Counted from the first letter of the stretch, positions 36,457-48,057 are shown. The stretch is DNA of 64,000 nt from Sphingobium sp. (GCA_035196065.1 CP136575.1:649001-713000), one strand, 5' to 3'. A program made the numbers and translations. The notes: generated by a model from the sequence alone, not told the origin.

Positions 36457-37848
36457 TCACATGTGGATCGGTTTGCCCTGCACGGCCATGGCCGCTTCCT
36501 TCAGCGCTTCCGAATGGGTCGGATGCGCATGACAGGTATAGGCTATATCTTCCGAGGTTGCGCCAAACTCCATTGCCTGCGCCGCCTGTGCGATCATCGT
36601 GCCGGCAACGCTAGCGATGCACCAGACGCCAAGCACGCGATCGGTTGCTGCGTCGGCAATGATCTTCACAAAACCGTCCGGTTCATGGTTGGTCTTGGCG
36701 CGGCTGTTGGCCAGCATCGGGAATTTCCCGACCTTCACCTCGCCTTTGGCCTTGGCGGCTTCTTCGGTCAGGCCGACACCGGCGATTTCGGGCCAAGTAT
36801 AGACGACCGACGGGATTACATCATGGTTGATGATCCCGGTCAGACCGGCGATGTTTTCGGCGCAGGCAATGCCCTCATCTTCGGCCTTGTGCGCAAGCAT
36901 CGGGCCGGGAACGACATCGCCGACAGCCCAGATGCCCGGAACGGCTGTGCGGAATTCATGGTCGATTTCGATCTGACCGCGCGCATTGACCGAAAGACCC
37001 GCCTTGTCGAGTGCCAGCCCATCCGTGTTTGGACGGCGGCCGATAGAAACGAGTACGCAATCAGCTTCGATCGTTTCGCTGGTGCCGCCTGCGGCAGGCT
37101 CGACGGTCAGAAGGGCGACTTTGCCCTTCACTTCGACGCCGGTCACCTTGGTCGAAAGCTTGAAGACAATGCCCTGCTTCTTGAAGATCTTGTTCGCTTC
37201 CTTGCGGACATCACCATCCATGCCGGGAAGAATTTGATCGAGATATTCGACCACCGTCACCTTTGCACCCAGGCGCCGCCAGACAGAACCAAGCTCAAGC
37301 CCAATCACGCCGCCGCCGATGACCACCATATGGTTAGGTACCTTGGGCAGTTCGAGCGCACCGGTCGAATCGACAATGATCGCCTTGTCATTATCGACGG
37401 TAACGCCAGGCAATGGCGTAACCGACGAACCCGTCGCGATGATGAAATTGTCTGCCGTATAGCTTTGCCCGGCCACCTCGATGCTGTTGGCAGAGGTGAA
37501 GGCGGCGCGGCCCTTGATCCAGCTGACCTTGTTCTTCTTGAACAGGAATTCGATGCCGCCAGTCAGGCTTTTCACTGCGTCGCGGCGCTGGCCATGCATG
37601 ACTTCTAGGTCGAGCTCCGGCTTCACATTGACGCCCATTGCCGCCATCGATCCATTGGCTGCCGCATCGAAATATTCGGATGCATGCAGCATCGCCTTGG
37701 ACGGGATGCAACCGACATTGAGGCAGGTGCCTCCAAGCGTTTCGCGCGATTCGACACAGGCGGTCTTCAGGCCGAGCTGTGCCGCCCGGATTGCGGCCAC
37801 ATAGCCACCGGGGCCGGATCCGATAACGATGAGATCAAAATCAGCCAT
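36457..37848 (-). CDS. lpdA: Dihydrolipoyl dehydrogenase (E3)
   Basis: FAD enzyme that reoxidises dihydrolipoamide on E2 subunits, passing electrons to NAD. FAD loop VIGSGPGGYVAAIRAAQLG at the N-terminus, redox disulfide GGTCLNVGCIPSK, NAD loop VVIGGGVIGLELGSVW, and the C-terminal HAHPTHSE with the catalytic His-Glu pair. 463 residues. AAGGAG precedes the ATG. Last catalytic gene of sucA-odhB-lpdA, so it is dedicated at least in part to 2-oxoglutarate dehydrogenase. Confidence 0.97.
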   Translation of the reverse strand: MADFDLIVIGSGPGGYVAAIRAAQLGLKTACVESRETLGGTCLNVGCIPSKAMLHASEYFDAAANGSMAAMGVNVKPELDLEVMHGQRRDAVKSLTGGIEFLFKKNKVSWIKGRAAFTSANSIEVAGQSYTADNFIIATGSSVTPLPGVTVDNDKAIIVDSTGALELPKVPNHMVVIGGGVIGLELGSVWRRLGAKVTVVEYLDQILPGMDGDVRKEANKIFKKQGIVFKLSTKVTGVEVKGKVALLTVEPAAGGTSETIEADCVLVSIGRRPNTDGLALDKAGLSVNARGQIEIDHEFRTAVPGIWAVGDVVPGPMLAHKAEDEGIACAENIAGLTGIINHDVIPSVVYTWPEIAGVGLTEEAAKAKGEVKVGKFPMLANSRAKTNHEPDGFVKIIADAATDRVLGVWCIASVAGTMIAQAAQAMEFGATSEDIAYTCHAHPTHSEALKEAAMAVQGKPIHM

Positions 37849-37860
37849 GGTTTCGGCTCC

Positions 37861-39090
37861 TTAAAGGTCGATCAGCAGGCGTGTGGGGTCTTCAATTGCT
37901 TCCTTGATGATTTTCAGGAAGGTCACAGCTTCACGGCCGTCGATTAGGCGATGATCATAGCTGAGTGCCAGATACATCATCGGGCGTGCCACAATCTGTC
38001 CGTCGCGAACTACCGGGCGTTCCTCGATCCGGTGTAGACCCAGCACGGCGGACTGCGGCGGGTTGATGATCGGGGTCGACATCAGTGAACCGAACACACC
38101 GCCGTTGGAAATGGTGAAGGTACCGCCGGTCATGTCGTTCATGGTCAGCGTTCCATCCTTGGCGCGCTTGCCGAAATCACCGATCGACTTTTCGATCTCG
38201 GCAAAGCTCATTGTTTCGGCATTGCGGATGACGGGGACGACAAGGCCATTAGGCGCGGATACCGCGACCGACACGTCGAAATAATTATGATAGACGATCT
38301 CGTCGCCTTCGATCCGCGCGTTGACCGCCGGAATGTCCTTTGCGGCTAGCGCTGCGGCCTTGGTGAAGAAGCCCATAAAGCCGAGGCGCACGCCATGCTT
38401 CTTTTCGAACATGTCCTTGTAACGGTTCCGTGCGTCGATCACCGCCGACATGTCGACATCGTTGAAGGTGGTGAGCAGCGCCGCAGTGTCTTGCGCGTCC
38501 TTCAGGCGGCGGGCGACTGTCTGGCGCAGACGCGTCATCTTGATGCGTTCTTCCTGACGGCCGGCACCTGCCGCTGCAACAGGCGCAGCGGTCGGCTGGG
38601 CCGCTGCCGGCGCGGTGGGTGAACTACCCTTGGCGGCCGCAAGCACATCTTCCTTGGTCAGTCGGCCATCCTTGCCGCTTCCCTTGACCTTGGTCGGATC
38701 AATGCCGAGTTCGAGCACCAAGCGGCGTACGGCCGGCGACAGCGTCAGGTCGGCGCTGGCGGCGGGTGCGGTGTCCTGTGTCAGCTTCTGCTCGTCGACC
38801 GACTTTGCTGTTTCGGTTCGCGGCGCGTCCGGAACATTGCCTGCAGCCGAAGCCGAATCGCCGATCAGTGCGATGACTGCGTCGACATTCACAGTGTCGC
38901 CTTCCTTCACCAGTTGGTCGGTCAGAATGCCTGCCACCGGGCTTGCAACCTCGATTGCGACCTTGTCGGTTTCAAGGCTTGCGATCGGTTCGTCGAGCTT
39001 TACTATTTCGCCGGGCTTTTTCAGCCACTGGCCAAGCGTTGCTTCGGTGATCGATTCACCCAGTGTCGGGACTTTGACTTCGGTGCTCAT
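37861..39090 (-). CDS. odhB: Dihydrolipoyllysine-residue succinyltransferase (E2 of 2-oxoglutarate dehydrogenase)
   Basis: Core of the 2-oxoglutarate dehydrogenase complex. One lipoyl domain (residues 1-77) with the lipoylated lysine in [12 protein letters not shown], an E1/E3-binding domain ([21 protein letters not shown]), an Ala/Pro linker, and the catalytic domain ending with [16 protein letters not shown], which has the active His and Asp. 409 residues. AAGGAG lies before the ATG. It lies 36 nt after sucA. Confidence 0.96.
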   Translation of the reverse strand: MSTEVKVPTLGESITEATLGQWLKKPGEIVKLDEPIASLETDKVAIEVASPVAGILTDQLVKEGDTVNVDAVIALIGDSASAAGNVPDAPRTETAKSVDEQKLTQDTAPAASADLTLSPAVRRLVLELGIDPTKVKGSGKDGRLTKEDVLAAAKGSSPTAPAAAQPTAAPVAAAGAGRQEERIKMTRLRQTVARRLKDAQDTAALLTTFNDVDMSAVIDARNRYKDMFEKKHGVRLGFMGFFTKAAALAAKDIPAVNARIEGDEIVYHNYFDVSVAVSAPNGLVVPVIRNAETMSFAEIEKSIGDFGKRAKDGTLTMNDMTGGTFTISNGGVFGSLMSTPIINPPQSAVLGLHRIEERPVVRDGQIVARPMMYLALSYDHRLIDGREAVTFLKIIKEAIEDPTRLLIDL

Positions 39091-39126
39091 ATCTTTGCTC
39101 CTTGGGGCTGCTTCCCCCTTGGGTCG

Positions 39127-41955
39127 TTATTTCTTCTTCGGGTTGCGTTGGCGGCGGATTTCATCGCGCACGCCATGGCCGAGGGCATGGGCAACCAAGG
39201 CAGCCTGTTCCGCTTGGTGGCGCTTCATAAGTCCGGTTGCTGGCGATGCGGCGGCCTTGCGACCGGCATAACGTGCCCTGGCGGGGCCAACGCCTGCATC
39301 GGCAAGGCATTGTTCGATCAACGGTTCGACAAAGAACCAGCTGCCATTATTCTGCGGTTCTTCCTGCGCCCAGACGATGTCTTCCAGATTGGGCATGCGC
39401 TTCAACCGCACCGTTAGCGGTTCGCCGGGAAAGGGGTATAGTTGTTCGATGCGGACGATAGCGGTGTTGGTGTCGCCGCTCGCGTTACGCGCCTCCATCA
39501 GATCATAGGCGACCTTGCCCGAACAGAGCACCAGCCGCTTCACATCCTTGTCCGCCGGAGCCCAGGGATCTGAAAGAATCCGCATGAAATGGCTTTCGCC
39601 CTGGAAATCCTCGGCCTTCGATACTGCCAGTTTGTGCCGCAGCAGCGACTTTGGCGTCATGACGATCAATGGCTTACGGAATGACCGGTGCATCTGCCGC
39701 CGTAACAGGTGGAAGAAGTTGGCGGGCGTGGTGCAGTTTGCGACCTGAATATTATCTTCAGCGCAAAGCTGCAGGAAACGTTCCAGACGAGCGGAGCTAT
39801 GTTCGGGGCCCTGGCCTTCAAACCCGTGCGGCAACAGCATGACGAGGCCGTTGGCACGAAGCCATTTCGATTCGCCGGATGCAATGAACTGGTCGATCAT
39901 GGTCTGCGCGCCGTTGACGAAATCGCCAAACTGCGCCTCCCACATCACCAGCGTTTTGGGATCTGCACCGGCAAAACCATATTCATAACCCAGCACACCA
40001 AATTCTGAGAGAGGGCTATCATGCACTTCGAAACGGCCATGTGGCAGTGTCGAGAGGGGGATATATTTGGTTTCGTTATTCTGGTCGACCCAGACAGCAT
40101 GACGATGGCTGAACGTGCCGCGGCCTGAATCTTGACCCGACAGTCGAACGCCATAGCCTTCGGACAGCAAAGAGCCAAAAGCGAGCGCTTCGCCTGTCGC
40201 CCAGTCGAAATTTTCGCCGGTTGCGAACATTGCCTTTTTGGCTTCGAGAACGCGGCCAAGCGTCGGGTGGATGATATGCCCTTCGGGAACGGTGGTCAGC
40301 GTGCGACCTAGCCCGTCCATTAGCTTCTTCGCGATGCCGGTGGGTACATTGCGGCGCGCGGTTTCGGGGTCGGCGGGTTTGTTGAACCCGGCCCAACGAC
40401 CACCAAACCAGTCGGCTTCATTGGCTTTGTAGTTTTTGCCGGCTTCGAATTCCTGTTCAAGGATCTGCGTGAAGCGCATCGCATGTTCGCTCGCCCAATT
40501 GGCGTCGATCACATCTTCGGACACAAGGCGGGACGCGTAAACTTCGCTCACCCCGGGCTTGCCCTTGATCACCTTGTACATCAGCGGTTGGGTGAAACCG
40601 GGCTCATCGCCTTCATTATGGCCGAAGCGGCGATAGCACCACATGTCGATCACAATGTCGCGCTTGAAGCGCTGGCGGAATTCGATCGCCATCTTGCAGG
40701 CAAAAGTTACTGCCTCGGGATCATCGCCATTGACGTGGAAGATCGGTGCCTGAACGCCCTTGGCAACGTCGCTCGGATAGGGCGATGAACGGGCAAATTG
40801 CGGGCTAGTGGTAAATCCAACCTGGTTGTTGACGATGAAATGGATGCAACCACCGGTATTGTAGCCGCGGATGCCTGAAAAGCCGAGGCACTCCCAAACA
40901 ATGCCTTGGCCAGCAAAGGCGGCATCGCCGTGCAACAGGACCGGCAATACCTGTTCGTGCTTTTCCTTGCCGATATCGTCGCGGATCGTCTGGTTGGCGC
41001 GGACCTTGCCCAGCACCACCGGATTGACAGCTTCAAGGTGTGACGGATTGGGTACCAGCGACATATGTACCTTGATTCCGTCAAATTCCCGGTCGGTTGA
41101 GGTGCCGAGGTGATATTTCACATCGCCCGAGCCGCCGACATCTTCGGGGTTGGCAGAGCCACCGGAAAATTCGTGGAATATGATCCGATAGGGTTTCGCC
41201 ATCACATTTGCGAGCACGTTGAGACGGCCGCGATGCGGCATGCCATAGACTATCTCGCGAATGCCAAGCTGGCCGCCATATTTGATGATCGCTTCAAGCG
41301 CCGGGATCATCGCCTCGCCGCCATCCAGCCCGAAACGCTTTGTGCCGACATATTTCTTGGCGAGGAATTTCTCGTACTGCTCGGCTTCGATCACCTTGCC
41401 AAGGATCGCCTTCTTTCCTTCCGCTGTGAACGAAATGGCGGCGTCCCGGCCTTCCATCCGTTCCTGCAGAAAGCGGCGTTCCTCGACGTCGGCGATGTGC
41501 ATATATTCAAGGCCCACGGGCCCGCAATAATTGGCGCGCAGGGTGGCTACGAGCTCCCGAACGCTGACCCAGTCAAAACCCAGCGTTCCACCGACATAGA
41601 CCTTGCGATCCAGATCGGCGTCGGTGAATCCATGATAGGCCGGGTCCAAGTCAGCCGGAACTTCCTGTTTTGAAAGCCCTAGCGGATCGAGATTGGCCGC
41701 AAGGTGGCCGCGCACGCGATAGGTGCGCACCAGCATCATTGCACGGATTGAATCGCCCGCTGCGGCAACTGCGTCGCCATCGCTTAGCGGTTTGCCGGCA
41801 GCCTTGGCCGCAGTCTTGATCTCGACCACCATTTGCATGGGGTCAAGTGCGCCTGTCAGATCGTCGGTATCGCCGATTCGCCAGTTTGGCCGCTGCCAGC
41901 TGGGGCCGCGTTCCGGTTCATTGGCGGATTCGAATTCGTGGTTTTCGTAACCCAT
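39127..41955 (-). CDS. sucA: 2-oxoglutarate dehydrogenase E1 component
   Basis: Thiamine-diphosphate enzyme that decarboxylates 2-oxoglutarate and succinylates the lipoyl group of OdhB. Recognisable blocks are GMPHRGRLNVLANV, GDAAFAGQGIVWE, the ThDP motif region DMWCYRRFGHNEGDEPGFTQP, and the C-terminal LVLCSGKVAYDLMEA. Orthologues start close to the MGYENHEF seen here; AGGAAG lies 5 nt before that ATG (41955), so I reject the 46-residue upstream extension, which runs into the repeat element. 942 residues. Confidence 0.96.
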   Translation of the reverse strand: MGYENHEFESANEPERGPSWQRPNWRIGDTDDLTGALDPMQMVVEIKTAAKAAGKPLSDGDAVAAAGDSIRAMMLVRTYRVRGHLAANLDPLGLSKQEVPADLDPAYHGFTDADLDRKVYVGGTLGFDWVSVRELVATLRANYCGPVGLEYMHIADVEERRFLQERMEGRDAAISFTAEGKKAILGKVIEAEQYEKFLAKKYVGTKRFGLDGGEAMIPALEAIIKYGGQLGIREIVYGMPHRGRLNVLANVMAKPYRIIFHEFSGGSANPEDVGGSGDVKYHLGTSTDREFDGIKVHMSLVPNPSHLEAVNPVVLGKVRANQTIRDDIGKEKHEQVLPVLLHGDAAFAGQGIVWECLGFSGIRGYNTGGCIHFIVNNQVGFTTSPQFARSSPYPSDVAKGVQAPIFHVNGDDPEAVTFACKMAIEFRQRFKRDIVIDMWCYRRFGHNEGDEPGFTQPLMYKVIKGKPGVSEVYASRLVSEDVIDANWASEHAMRFTQILEQEFEAGKNYKANEADWFGGRWAGFNKPADPETARRNVPTGIAKKLMDGLGRTLTTVPEGHIIHPTLGRVLEAKKAMFATGENFDWATGEALAFGSLLSEGYGVRLSGQDSGRGTFSHRHAVWVDQNNETKYIPLSTLPHGRFEVHDSPLSEFGVLGYEYGFAGADPKTLVMWEAQFGDFVNGAQTMIDQFIASGESKWLRANGLVMLLPHGFEGQGPEHSSARLERFLQLCAEDNIQVANCTTPANFFHLLRRQMHRSFRKPLIVMTPKSLLRHKLAVSKAEDFQGESHFMRILSDPWAPADKDVKRLVLCSGKVAYDLMEARNASGDTNTAIVRIEQLYPFPGEPLTVRLKRMPNLEDIVWAQEEPQNNGSWFFVEPLIEQCLADAGVGPARARYAGRKAAASPATGLMKRHQAEQAALVAHALGHGVRDEIRRQRNPKKK

Positions 41956-41960
41956 CTCAC

Positions 41961-42118
41961 TTCCTTTCCCCTCTCCCGTCGGGAGAGGGTTGCGCAGACT
42001 TGGCGTGATGTCGCCAAGTCGAAGCTGGGTGAAGGGATCTGCTCTATCGAGCGCGTAAAGCCCCTCACCAACTGCGCCTAGGCCAGCGGCCAAGGCTTCC
42101 TATCCTCTCCTTTGGGGA
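41961..42118. repeat. REP/MITE-like palindromic intergenic element
   Basis: About 158 bp between sucD and sucA made of nested inverted repeats. CCCTCTCCC-GTC-GGGAGAGGG (41969-41989) is a perfect 9-bp stem. ACTTGGCG / CGCCAAGT (41998-42019) is a perfect 8-bp stem. The ends carry CTTTCCCC and GGGGAAAG in inverted orientation (around 41964 and 42113). This structure resembles dispersed intergenic elements of sphingomonads; copy number cannot be judged from one copy here. Confidence 0.6.
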
Positions 42119-42126
42119 AAGGAGTT

Positions 42127-43011
42127 TCACCCCTTCAATACGCTCATCAAGGTTGTTCCCAGTTCGCTCGGGCTGGCAGCAACCCGGATTCCGGCGGCTT
42201 CCATCGCTGCGATCTTGGATTCAGCGTCGCCCTTGCCACCGGACACGATCGCGCCGGCGTGGCCCATACGACGGCCCGGAGGCGCAGTCCGTCCTGCAAT
42301 GAAGCCAGCCATCGGCTTTTTACGGCCGCGCTTGGCTTCGTCGATCAGGAACTGGGCAGCCTGTTCTTCGGCATCGCCGCCGATTTCACCGATCATGATG
42401 ATGCTCTCGGTGGCGTCGTCCGCCAGGAAGAGTTCGAGCACGTCGATGAAGTTGGTGCCGTTGACCGGATCGCCGCCAATGCCGACAGCCGTGGTTTGGC
42501 CAAGGCCTTCATTGGTCGTCTGGAACACAGCTTCATAAGTCAGTGTGCCCGAACGCGATACAACGCCGACCGAACCTTTGGAAAAAATGTTCCCCGGCAT
42601 GATGCCGATCTTGCATTCACCCGGCGTCAGCACGCCCGGGCAGTTCGGGCCGATAAGGCGCGATTTCGAACCCGAAAGTGCGCGCTTCACGCGCACCATG
42701 TCGAGCACCGGAATGCCTTCGGTGATGCAGACAATCAATGGAACTTCGGCATCAATCGCTTCCAGAATCGAATCAGCTGCAAATGGCGGTGGCACATAGA
42801 CGACCGAGGCATCGGCGCCCGTCATCTGCACAGCTTCGGCGACGGTATCGAACACCGGCAGGCCGATATGCGTGCTGCCGCCCTTGCCGGGTGTCACGCC
42901 GCCGACCATCTGCGTGCCATAAGCAAGCGCCGCCTGGGTATGGAATGTGCCGGTTTCACCAGTCATCCCCTGCGTGATGACCTTCGTATTCTTGTGGACC
43001 AAAATGCTCAT
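42127..43011 (-). CDS. sucD: Succinate-CoA ligase (ADP/GDP-forming) subunit alpha
   Basis: Alpha subunit carrying the CoA site and the phosphorylated histidine; makes ATP/GTP from succinyl-CoA. N-terminal [13 protein letters not shown], the [20 protein letters not shown] block, and the phospho-His in [14 protein letters not shown] near residue 245. 294 residues. GGAGAGG precedes the ATG. The beta-subunit gene sucC, usually adjacent upstream, is not here; mdh is instead. Confidence 0.96.
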   Translation of the reverse strand: MSILVHKNTKVITQGMTGETGTFHTQAALAYGTQMVGGVTPGKGGSTHIGLPVFDTVAEAVQMTGADASVVYVPPPFAADSILEAIDAEVPLIVCITEGIPVLDMVRVKRALSGSKSRLIGPNCPGVLTPGECKIGIMPGNIFSKGSVGVVSRSGTLTYEAVFQTTNEGLGQTTAVGIGGDPVNGTNFIDVLELFLADDATESIIMIGEIGGDAEEQAAQFLIDEAKRGRKKPMAGFIAGRTAPPGRRMGHAGAIVSGGKGDAESKIAAMEAAGIRVAASPSELGTTLMSVLKG

Positions 43012-43047
43012 GAACGCCTCTCCGAGATATGTGTCGTGCCAGCCTGC

Positions 43048-44061
<1,014 letters not shown>

Positions 44062-44260
44062 TTAAGGGAATTGCGGTCCCGTTAAGCGGAAACACTCCCT
44101 ACGGCAACCCCTATAAAGGCCGAAGGTAAAGGCTTTTTCTGATATCAGTTCGCAATAGCATTAGTGACGAAGATTTCGTCGTTCTGAAACCCGTTCAAGG
44201 TCTATTTGTAGCCCAATCTTTATCCCGAAATGCATTCTGACGCACGCTTTGGGCTAGAGA

Positions 44261-45649
44261 TTAACCCGCAACGCGCTTCAGCATTTCCATCCATATCGGT
44301 ATCTGGCCATGAAAACCGTCGGCATTGACCCGTTCATCAAGCCCGTGCGCGCCTTCGCGTTCGCCAACGATACTCCACAGCCCGCCAAAGCCGTAAACTG
44401 GAATGCCATTAGCGCGCAAAAAGGCCCCGTCAGTGGCGCCTGCCGACTGATAGGGAACGACGGGCGCATCTTTGAACCGCGTCGCCACCGCTGCCTTATA
44501 GGCATCGAGTATATCCTGCCGGATCGCCGTAGGCGCGGTTTCGGGGGTTTGCGAACCCTCAACAGCAGTTACCGTAACATCCGGACCTGCCAGTGTCTGA
44601 AGCTGCTGGCGCACATCCTCTACCTTCACGCCCGGAAAGATACGGCAGTTGACATTGGCCTCCGCCTTTTGGGGCAGGGCATTGGGAGCATGGCCGCCTG
44701 AAAGCATGGTTGCAACGCATCGGGTGCGCGTACTTCCCGGATCATTGGCTTCTACGAGATCTGCCGTTTCCCGGTCGTTCGGATCAGCCAGAAAACGCTT
44801 GATCAATTCGCCATACTGCCCGCCATCCTTCGCGGCGAGCAAAGCAAATCCTGCCCGTGTCGCATCATTCACCATTGCCGGAAATCGGTGGGCTTCAAGT
44901 GCAGTCAGTGCATTAGACAGCGCATAGATGGCATTGTCCGGCCGTGGGGCGCTGCTATGCCCGCCGCGATTGGTGGCCGTCAGCTTGAAATCGGCATAGG
45001 TTTTTTCGGCGATTTGCATCGCGAACAGTTCCGGTCGCCCATCCTTATACACCGATCCGCCACCTGCATCACTGTTGAGGCCATATTCGGCGTCGATCAA
45101 TGAACGCCATTCGGTTGCTGCGCGGCGCGCACCATTGCCGGTAGTTTCCTCGTCGCCGGTAAACAGCACGATCAGGTCGCGTGTCGGCTGAAAGCCCGCG
45201 GCTTTTAGATATTGCAGCGCAATCAATATGCCGGTCAGTCCTGCCTTGTTGTCATTGGCCCCCCGGCCGAGATACCAGCCGTCTTCCTCACGGAACTTGA
45301 ATGGTGGATTCTTCCAGTCACTTTCCTTGGCTTCGACGACATCCATATGCGCCATCAGCAGGATTGGTTTCTTCCCGCTGGGTTTGACCGCAGGCCAGCG
45401 CGCGATCAGTGTCTGAGTGCCATCATGATCCTTGACGATGACGTTTGTAATCCCCGCTTTCCGGAATTCGGCTGTCAGCAATTCGGTCAGCTTGCCAAAC
45501 TCAGCTGTTCGCCCTTCGACGGTCGGGATCTCCACAATCTTTGCAAACAACTCGCGCTCTGCCTGCCGCTTCGGGGCTTCCGCAGCAAAGGCCTGGCTGG
45601 TAGCGAAGGCCAGCAGGGCTGCCATTGTCGCTGATACGGCTTTCTTCAT
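44261..45649 (-). CDS. Secreted M20 family metallopeptidase
   Basis: Zinc peptidase or deacylase of 462 residues with a signal peptide (MKKAVSATMAALLAFATSQA, cut near AFA-AEAP). Metal ligands sit in LLMAHMDVVEAKE, GRGANDNKAGL (bridging Asp), GDEETTGNGA (catalytic Glu and ligand) and GAHGLDERV. The ATG at 45649 has GGGAGAG just upstream; an open frame of 48 codons before it lacks a signal sequence. Family members cleave dipeptides or N-acyl amino acids; the substrate is unknown. It follows zapE by 22 nt. Confidence 0.9.
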   Translation of the reverse strand: MKKAVSATMAALLAFATSQAFAAEAPKRQAERELFAKIVEIPTVEGRTAEFGKLTELLTAEFRKAGITNVIVKDHDGTQTLIARWPAVKPSGKKPILLMAHMDVVEAKESDWKNPPFKFREEDGWYLGRGANDNKAGLTGILIALQYLKAAGFQPTRDLIVLFTGDEETTGNGARRAATEWRSLIDAEYGLNSDAGGGSVYKDGRPELFAMQIAEKTYADFKLTATNRGGHSSAPRPDNAIYALSNALTALEAHRFPAMVNDATRAGFALLAAKDGGQYGELIKRFLADPNDRETADLVEANDPGSTRTRCVATMLSGGHAPNALPQKAEANVNCRIFPGVKVEDVRQQLQTLAGPDVTVTAVEGSQTPETAPTAIRQDILDAYKAAVATRFKDAPVVPYQSAGATDGAFLRANGIPVYGFGGLWSIVGEREGAHGLDERVNADGFHGQIPIWMEMLKRVAG

Positions 45650-45671
45650 GAAACTCTCCCTTGTAGGCAAA

Positions 45672-46787
45672 CTACCGCGGACCGTGGCCCTCTGCCAGAT
45701 AGTCTTCGCTTTGCATTTCAAGCAGACGCGACACCGTCCGTTCAAATTCGAATTTGCCATCGCCTTCGGGATAAAGATCATCAGGCGCGGCATCGGCTGC
45801 GGCGATCAGCTTAACGCGATATTCGTAAAGCGCATCAATCAGCGTGACAAAACGTGCGGCCTCGTTGCGATTATGCGGGCCAAGCACCGGAATGCCAACG
45901 ATGATGACGCTATGGTAACGCCGCGCCACCGCCAGATAATCAGCGGCACCCCGCGCCTCTGCGCAAAGCCGCTTGAATGAGAATACGCCAACGCCTTTGA
46001 GCGATTTCGGAACATGCAGAGTCCGTCCCGCACCCACGTCAATGTCCGCGCTGGGCACATGGGCCCGATCCTCCGGTGGATAATCGGTCAGCTTGAAAAA
46101 GGTTTCCGAAAGTGAGGCGGTCGCCACCGGCCCGTTTGGTACCAGCCAGGTGGCCGCATTGCCCAGCCGATCACGGCGGTAATCTGTCGGTCCATCCAGT
46201 GCCATGACGTCAAGCCGTTCCTTCACCGTTGCGATAAAGGGAAGGAACAGCTGGCGATTGAGGCCATCCTTGTAAAGGTCGTCGGGATGCCGGTTCGACG
46301 TGGTGACGACGGTAACGCCTGCATCAAACAGACCAGCAAACAGCCGCGACATGATCGCAGCGTCGGCCATATTGTTCACCACCATCTCGTCAAAACATAG
46401 CAGCCGGGCTTCATTCGCGAGCGCCGCAACCACAGGTGGTATGGGATCGCCTTTTTCCTTTTCACGCTCAACCTTCAGCCGAGCATGGATGTCGAGCATG
46501 AATTCATGGAAATGTGCGCGCCGCTTCCGATCAATCTGCACCGCATCGAAAAACAAATCCATCAGCATCGATTTGCCGCGGCCAACTCCGCCCCAGAGAT
46601 AAAGCCCGCGAACCGCTTCTGTCCTGCGGCCGATCAACCGCCACAATGCGCCTGGGCGGGCAGAGGTGGTTTCCAGCTGTTCCTGAATTTCGGTTAGTTT
46701 GGCCGCGGCAACGGCCTGATCGGGATCGCGCTTGAGTTCCCCTGCAGCGACCAGTTCCAGGTACCGCGTCTGAACGGTCGCGCTCAT
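45672..46787 (-). CDS. zapE: Cell division protein ZapE (AFG1-like ATPase)
   Basis: AAA+ ATPase related to mitochondrial AFG1; in bacteria ZapE acts at the Z-ring late in division. Walker A LWGGVGRGKSMLMDLFF is near residue 65, Walker B LLCFDEMVV, and sensor TTSNRHPDDLYKDGL. 371 residues. Start overlaps the thioesterase stop (ATGA), placing it in the sdhB-thioesterase-zapE operon. Confidence 0.93.
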   Translation of the reverse strand: MSATVQTRYLELVAAGELKRDPDQAVAAAKLTEIQEQLETTSARPGALWRLIGRRTEAVRGLYLWGGVGRGKSMLMDLFFDAVQIDRKRRAHFHEFMLDIHARLKVEREKEKGDPIPPVVAALANEARLLCFDEMVVNNMADAAIMSRLFAGLFDAGVTVVTTSNRHPDDLYKDGLNRQLFLPFIATVKERLDVMALDGPTDYRRDRLGNAATWLVPNGPVATASLSETFFKLTDYPPEDRAHVPSADIDVGAGRTLHVPKSLKGVGVFSFKRLCAEARGAADYLAVARRYHSVIIVGIPVLGPHNRNEAARFVTLIDALYEYRVKLIAAADAAPDDLYPEGDGKFEFERTVSRLLEMQSEDYLAEGHGPR

Positions 46788-47281
46788 CTTTTGTCTTGCG
46801 ACGCCTTGCGGATCGTGCCGGAGAAAGAGGCAACGATATGTTCGTCATTCGGGCCTTGCACCACCATACCGCGCAGGAAAATCAGCCGCCCGGTTGCGCG
46901 CACCTGTTCGACAACGGCGTCCAAAGGCTCGTCAATCTGGCCGCCACCGATGAATTGCGTGCCCAGATCGAGCGTGACTGAAAAACCGGCATTGAGTGAA
47001 CCAAATTGGTGCGATGCCGCGAATAGCGAAACATCGATCAGTGCGAGTGTGACTGCACCATGGACATTGTCGCCCAGATTACTGTGCTTTCGCGTCGGAT
47101 GCATGCGCAAACGGGCCCGAGGCCTGCCATCGGGCAGGGGGTCTTCGAGACGTACGAACAGTGGCTCGATAAATGCGTTGAAGCGGCTTTTGTCGTTAAG
47201 GTTCCAGCTTAGCCAGCCGTCGCCTTGGGCCTCGGCATCAAAATATTCAGCGCGCCGGGGCTCCTCAATGCCGTCGTTCAA
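46784..47281 (-). CDS. PaaI family (hotdog-fold) thioesterase
   Basis: Encodes 165 residues of the hotdog fold: [21 protein letters not shown] contains the helix with the catalytic Asp, and [37 protein letters not shown] forms the sheet. Likely hydrolyses an acyl-CoA. The start is TTG at 47281, overlapping the sdhB stop (TTGA), with GGAG upstream; no ATG exists near the N-terminus. Co-expression with sdhB and zapE is clear, but the functional link is unknown. Confidence 0.85.
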   Translation of the reverse strand: MNDGIEEPRRAEYFDAEAQGDGWLSWNLNDKSRFNAFIEPLFVRLEDPLPDGRPRARLRMHPTRKHSNLGDNVHGAVTLALIDVSLFAASHQFGSLNAGFSVTLDLGTQFIGGGQIDEPLDAVVEQVRATGRLIFLRGMVVQGPNDEHIVASFSGTIRKASQDKR

Positions 47282-48057
47282 ATCTGCCGCTCCACGAGCA
47301 GCTTTTTGGTCTCGGCAATCGCCTTGGCCGGGTTCAGGCCCTTCGGGCAGGCATTGGCGCAGTTCATGATCGTATGGCAGCGATAGAGGCGGAAGGGATC
47401 TTCCAGATCGTCCAGCCGTTCACCCGTCATCTCGTCGCGGCTGTCAGCCAGCCAGCGATAGGCTTGCAGCAGGATGGCCGGACCAAGAAATTTGTCACTA
47501 TTCCACCAGTAAGACGGGCAGCTTGTCGAACAGCAGGCGCACAGGATGCACTCGTAAAGACCGTCCAGTTTGGCGCGGTCTTCGGGGCTCTGCAGCCGCT
47601 CCTTGCCCGAAGGCGTGGGCGTTACCGTCTGCAGCCAAGGTTTGACCGATGCATATTGCGCATAGAAATGCGTCATGTCTGGGACGAGGTCCTTGATCAC
47701 TTCCATATGCGGAAGCGGTGTCAGCGTGACGTCGCCCTTGCAGTCTTCGATTGCTGTCGTGCAGGCAAGGCCGTTCTTGCCATTGATGTTCATCGAACAG
47801 GATCCGCAAATACCTTCACGGCACGAACGGCGGAAGGTCAATGAAGGGTCTTGATCGCTCTTCATCTTGATCAGCGCGTCGAGCACCATCGGACCGCAAT
47901 TTTCGGTATCGACCTCGAACGTGTCATAACGGGGATTATCCCCGCTATCCGGATCGTAGCGATAGACCTTGAACTTGCGCGATTTGCCTCCGCCCTGTGC
48001 GGAGTGTGTGGTTCCGGTGCGGACCTTGCTATTCTTGGGCAAAGTGAATTCGGCCAT
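47278..48057 (-). CDS. sdhB: Succinate dehydrogenase iron-sulfur subunit
   Basis: Carries the 2Fe-2S, 4Fe-4S and 3Fe-4S clusters of complex II. 2Fe-2S ligands in [21 protein letters not shown]; the other clusters use [17 protein letters not shown] and [17 protein letters not shown]. 259 residues. Unlike most operons, sdhC, sdhD and sdhA are not adjacent; instead an ATP-grasp gene lies upstream and a thioesterase gene overlaps downstream. Confidence 0.97.
   Translation of the reverse strand: MAEFTLPKNSKVRTGTTHSAQGGGKSRKFKVYRYDPDSGDNPRYDTFEVDTENCGPMVLDALIKMKSDQDPSLTFRRSCREGICGSCSMNINGKNGLACTTAIEDCKGDVTLTPLPHMEVIKDLVPDMTHFYAQYASVKPWLQTVTPTPSGKERLQSPEDRAKLDGLYECILCACCSTSCPSYWWNSDKFLGPAILLQAYRWLADSRDEMTGERLDDLEDPFRLYRCHTIMNCANACPKGLNPAKAIAETKKLLVERQI

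Noticed and set aside
36391-37608. A 405-codon plus-strand open frame
   Set aside because: Exactly antisense to lpdA; long antisense frames are usual in this codon usage and the translation has no family signature.
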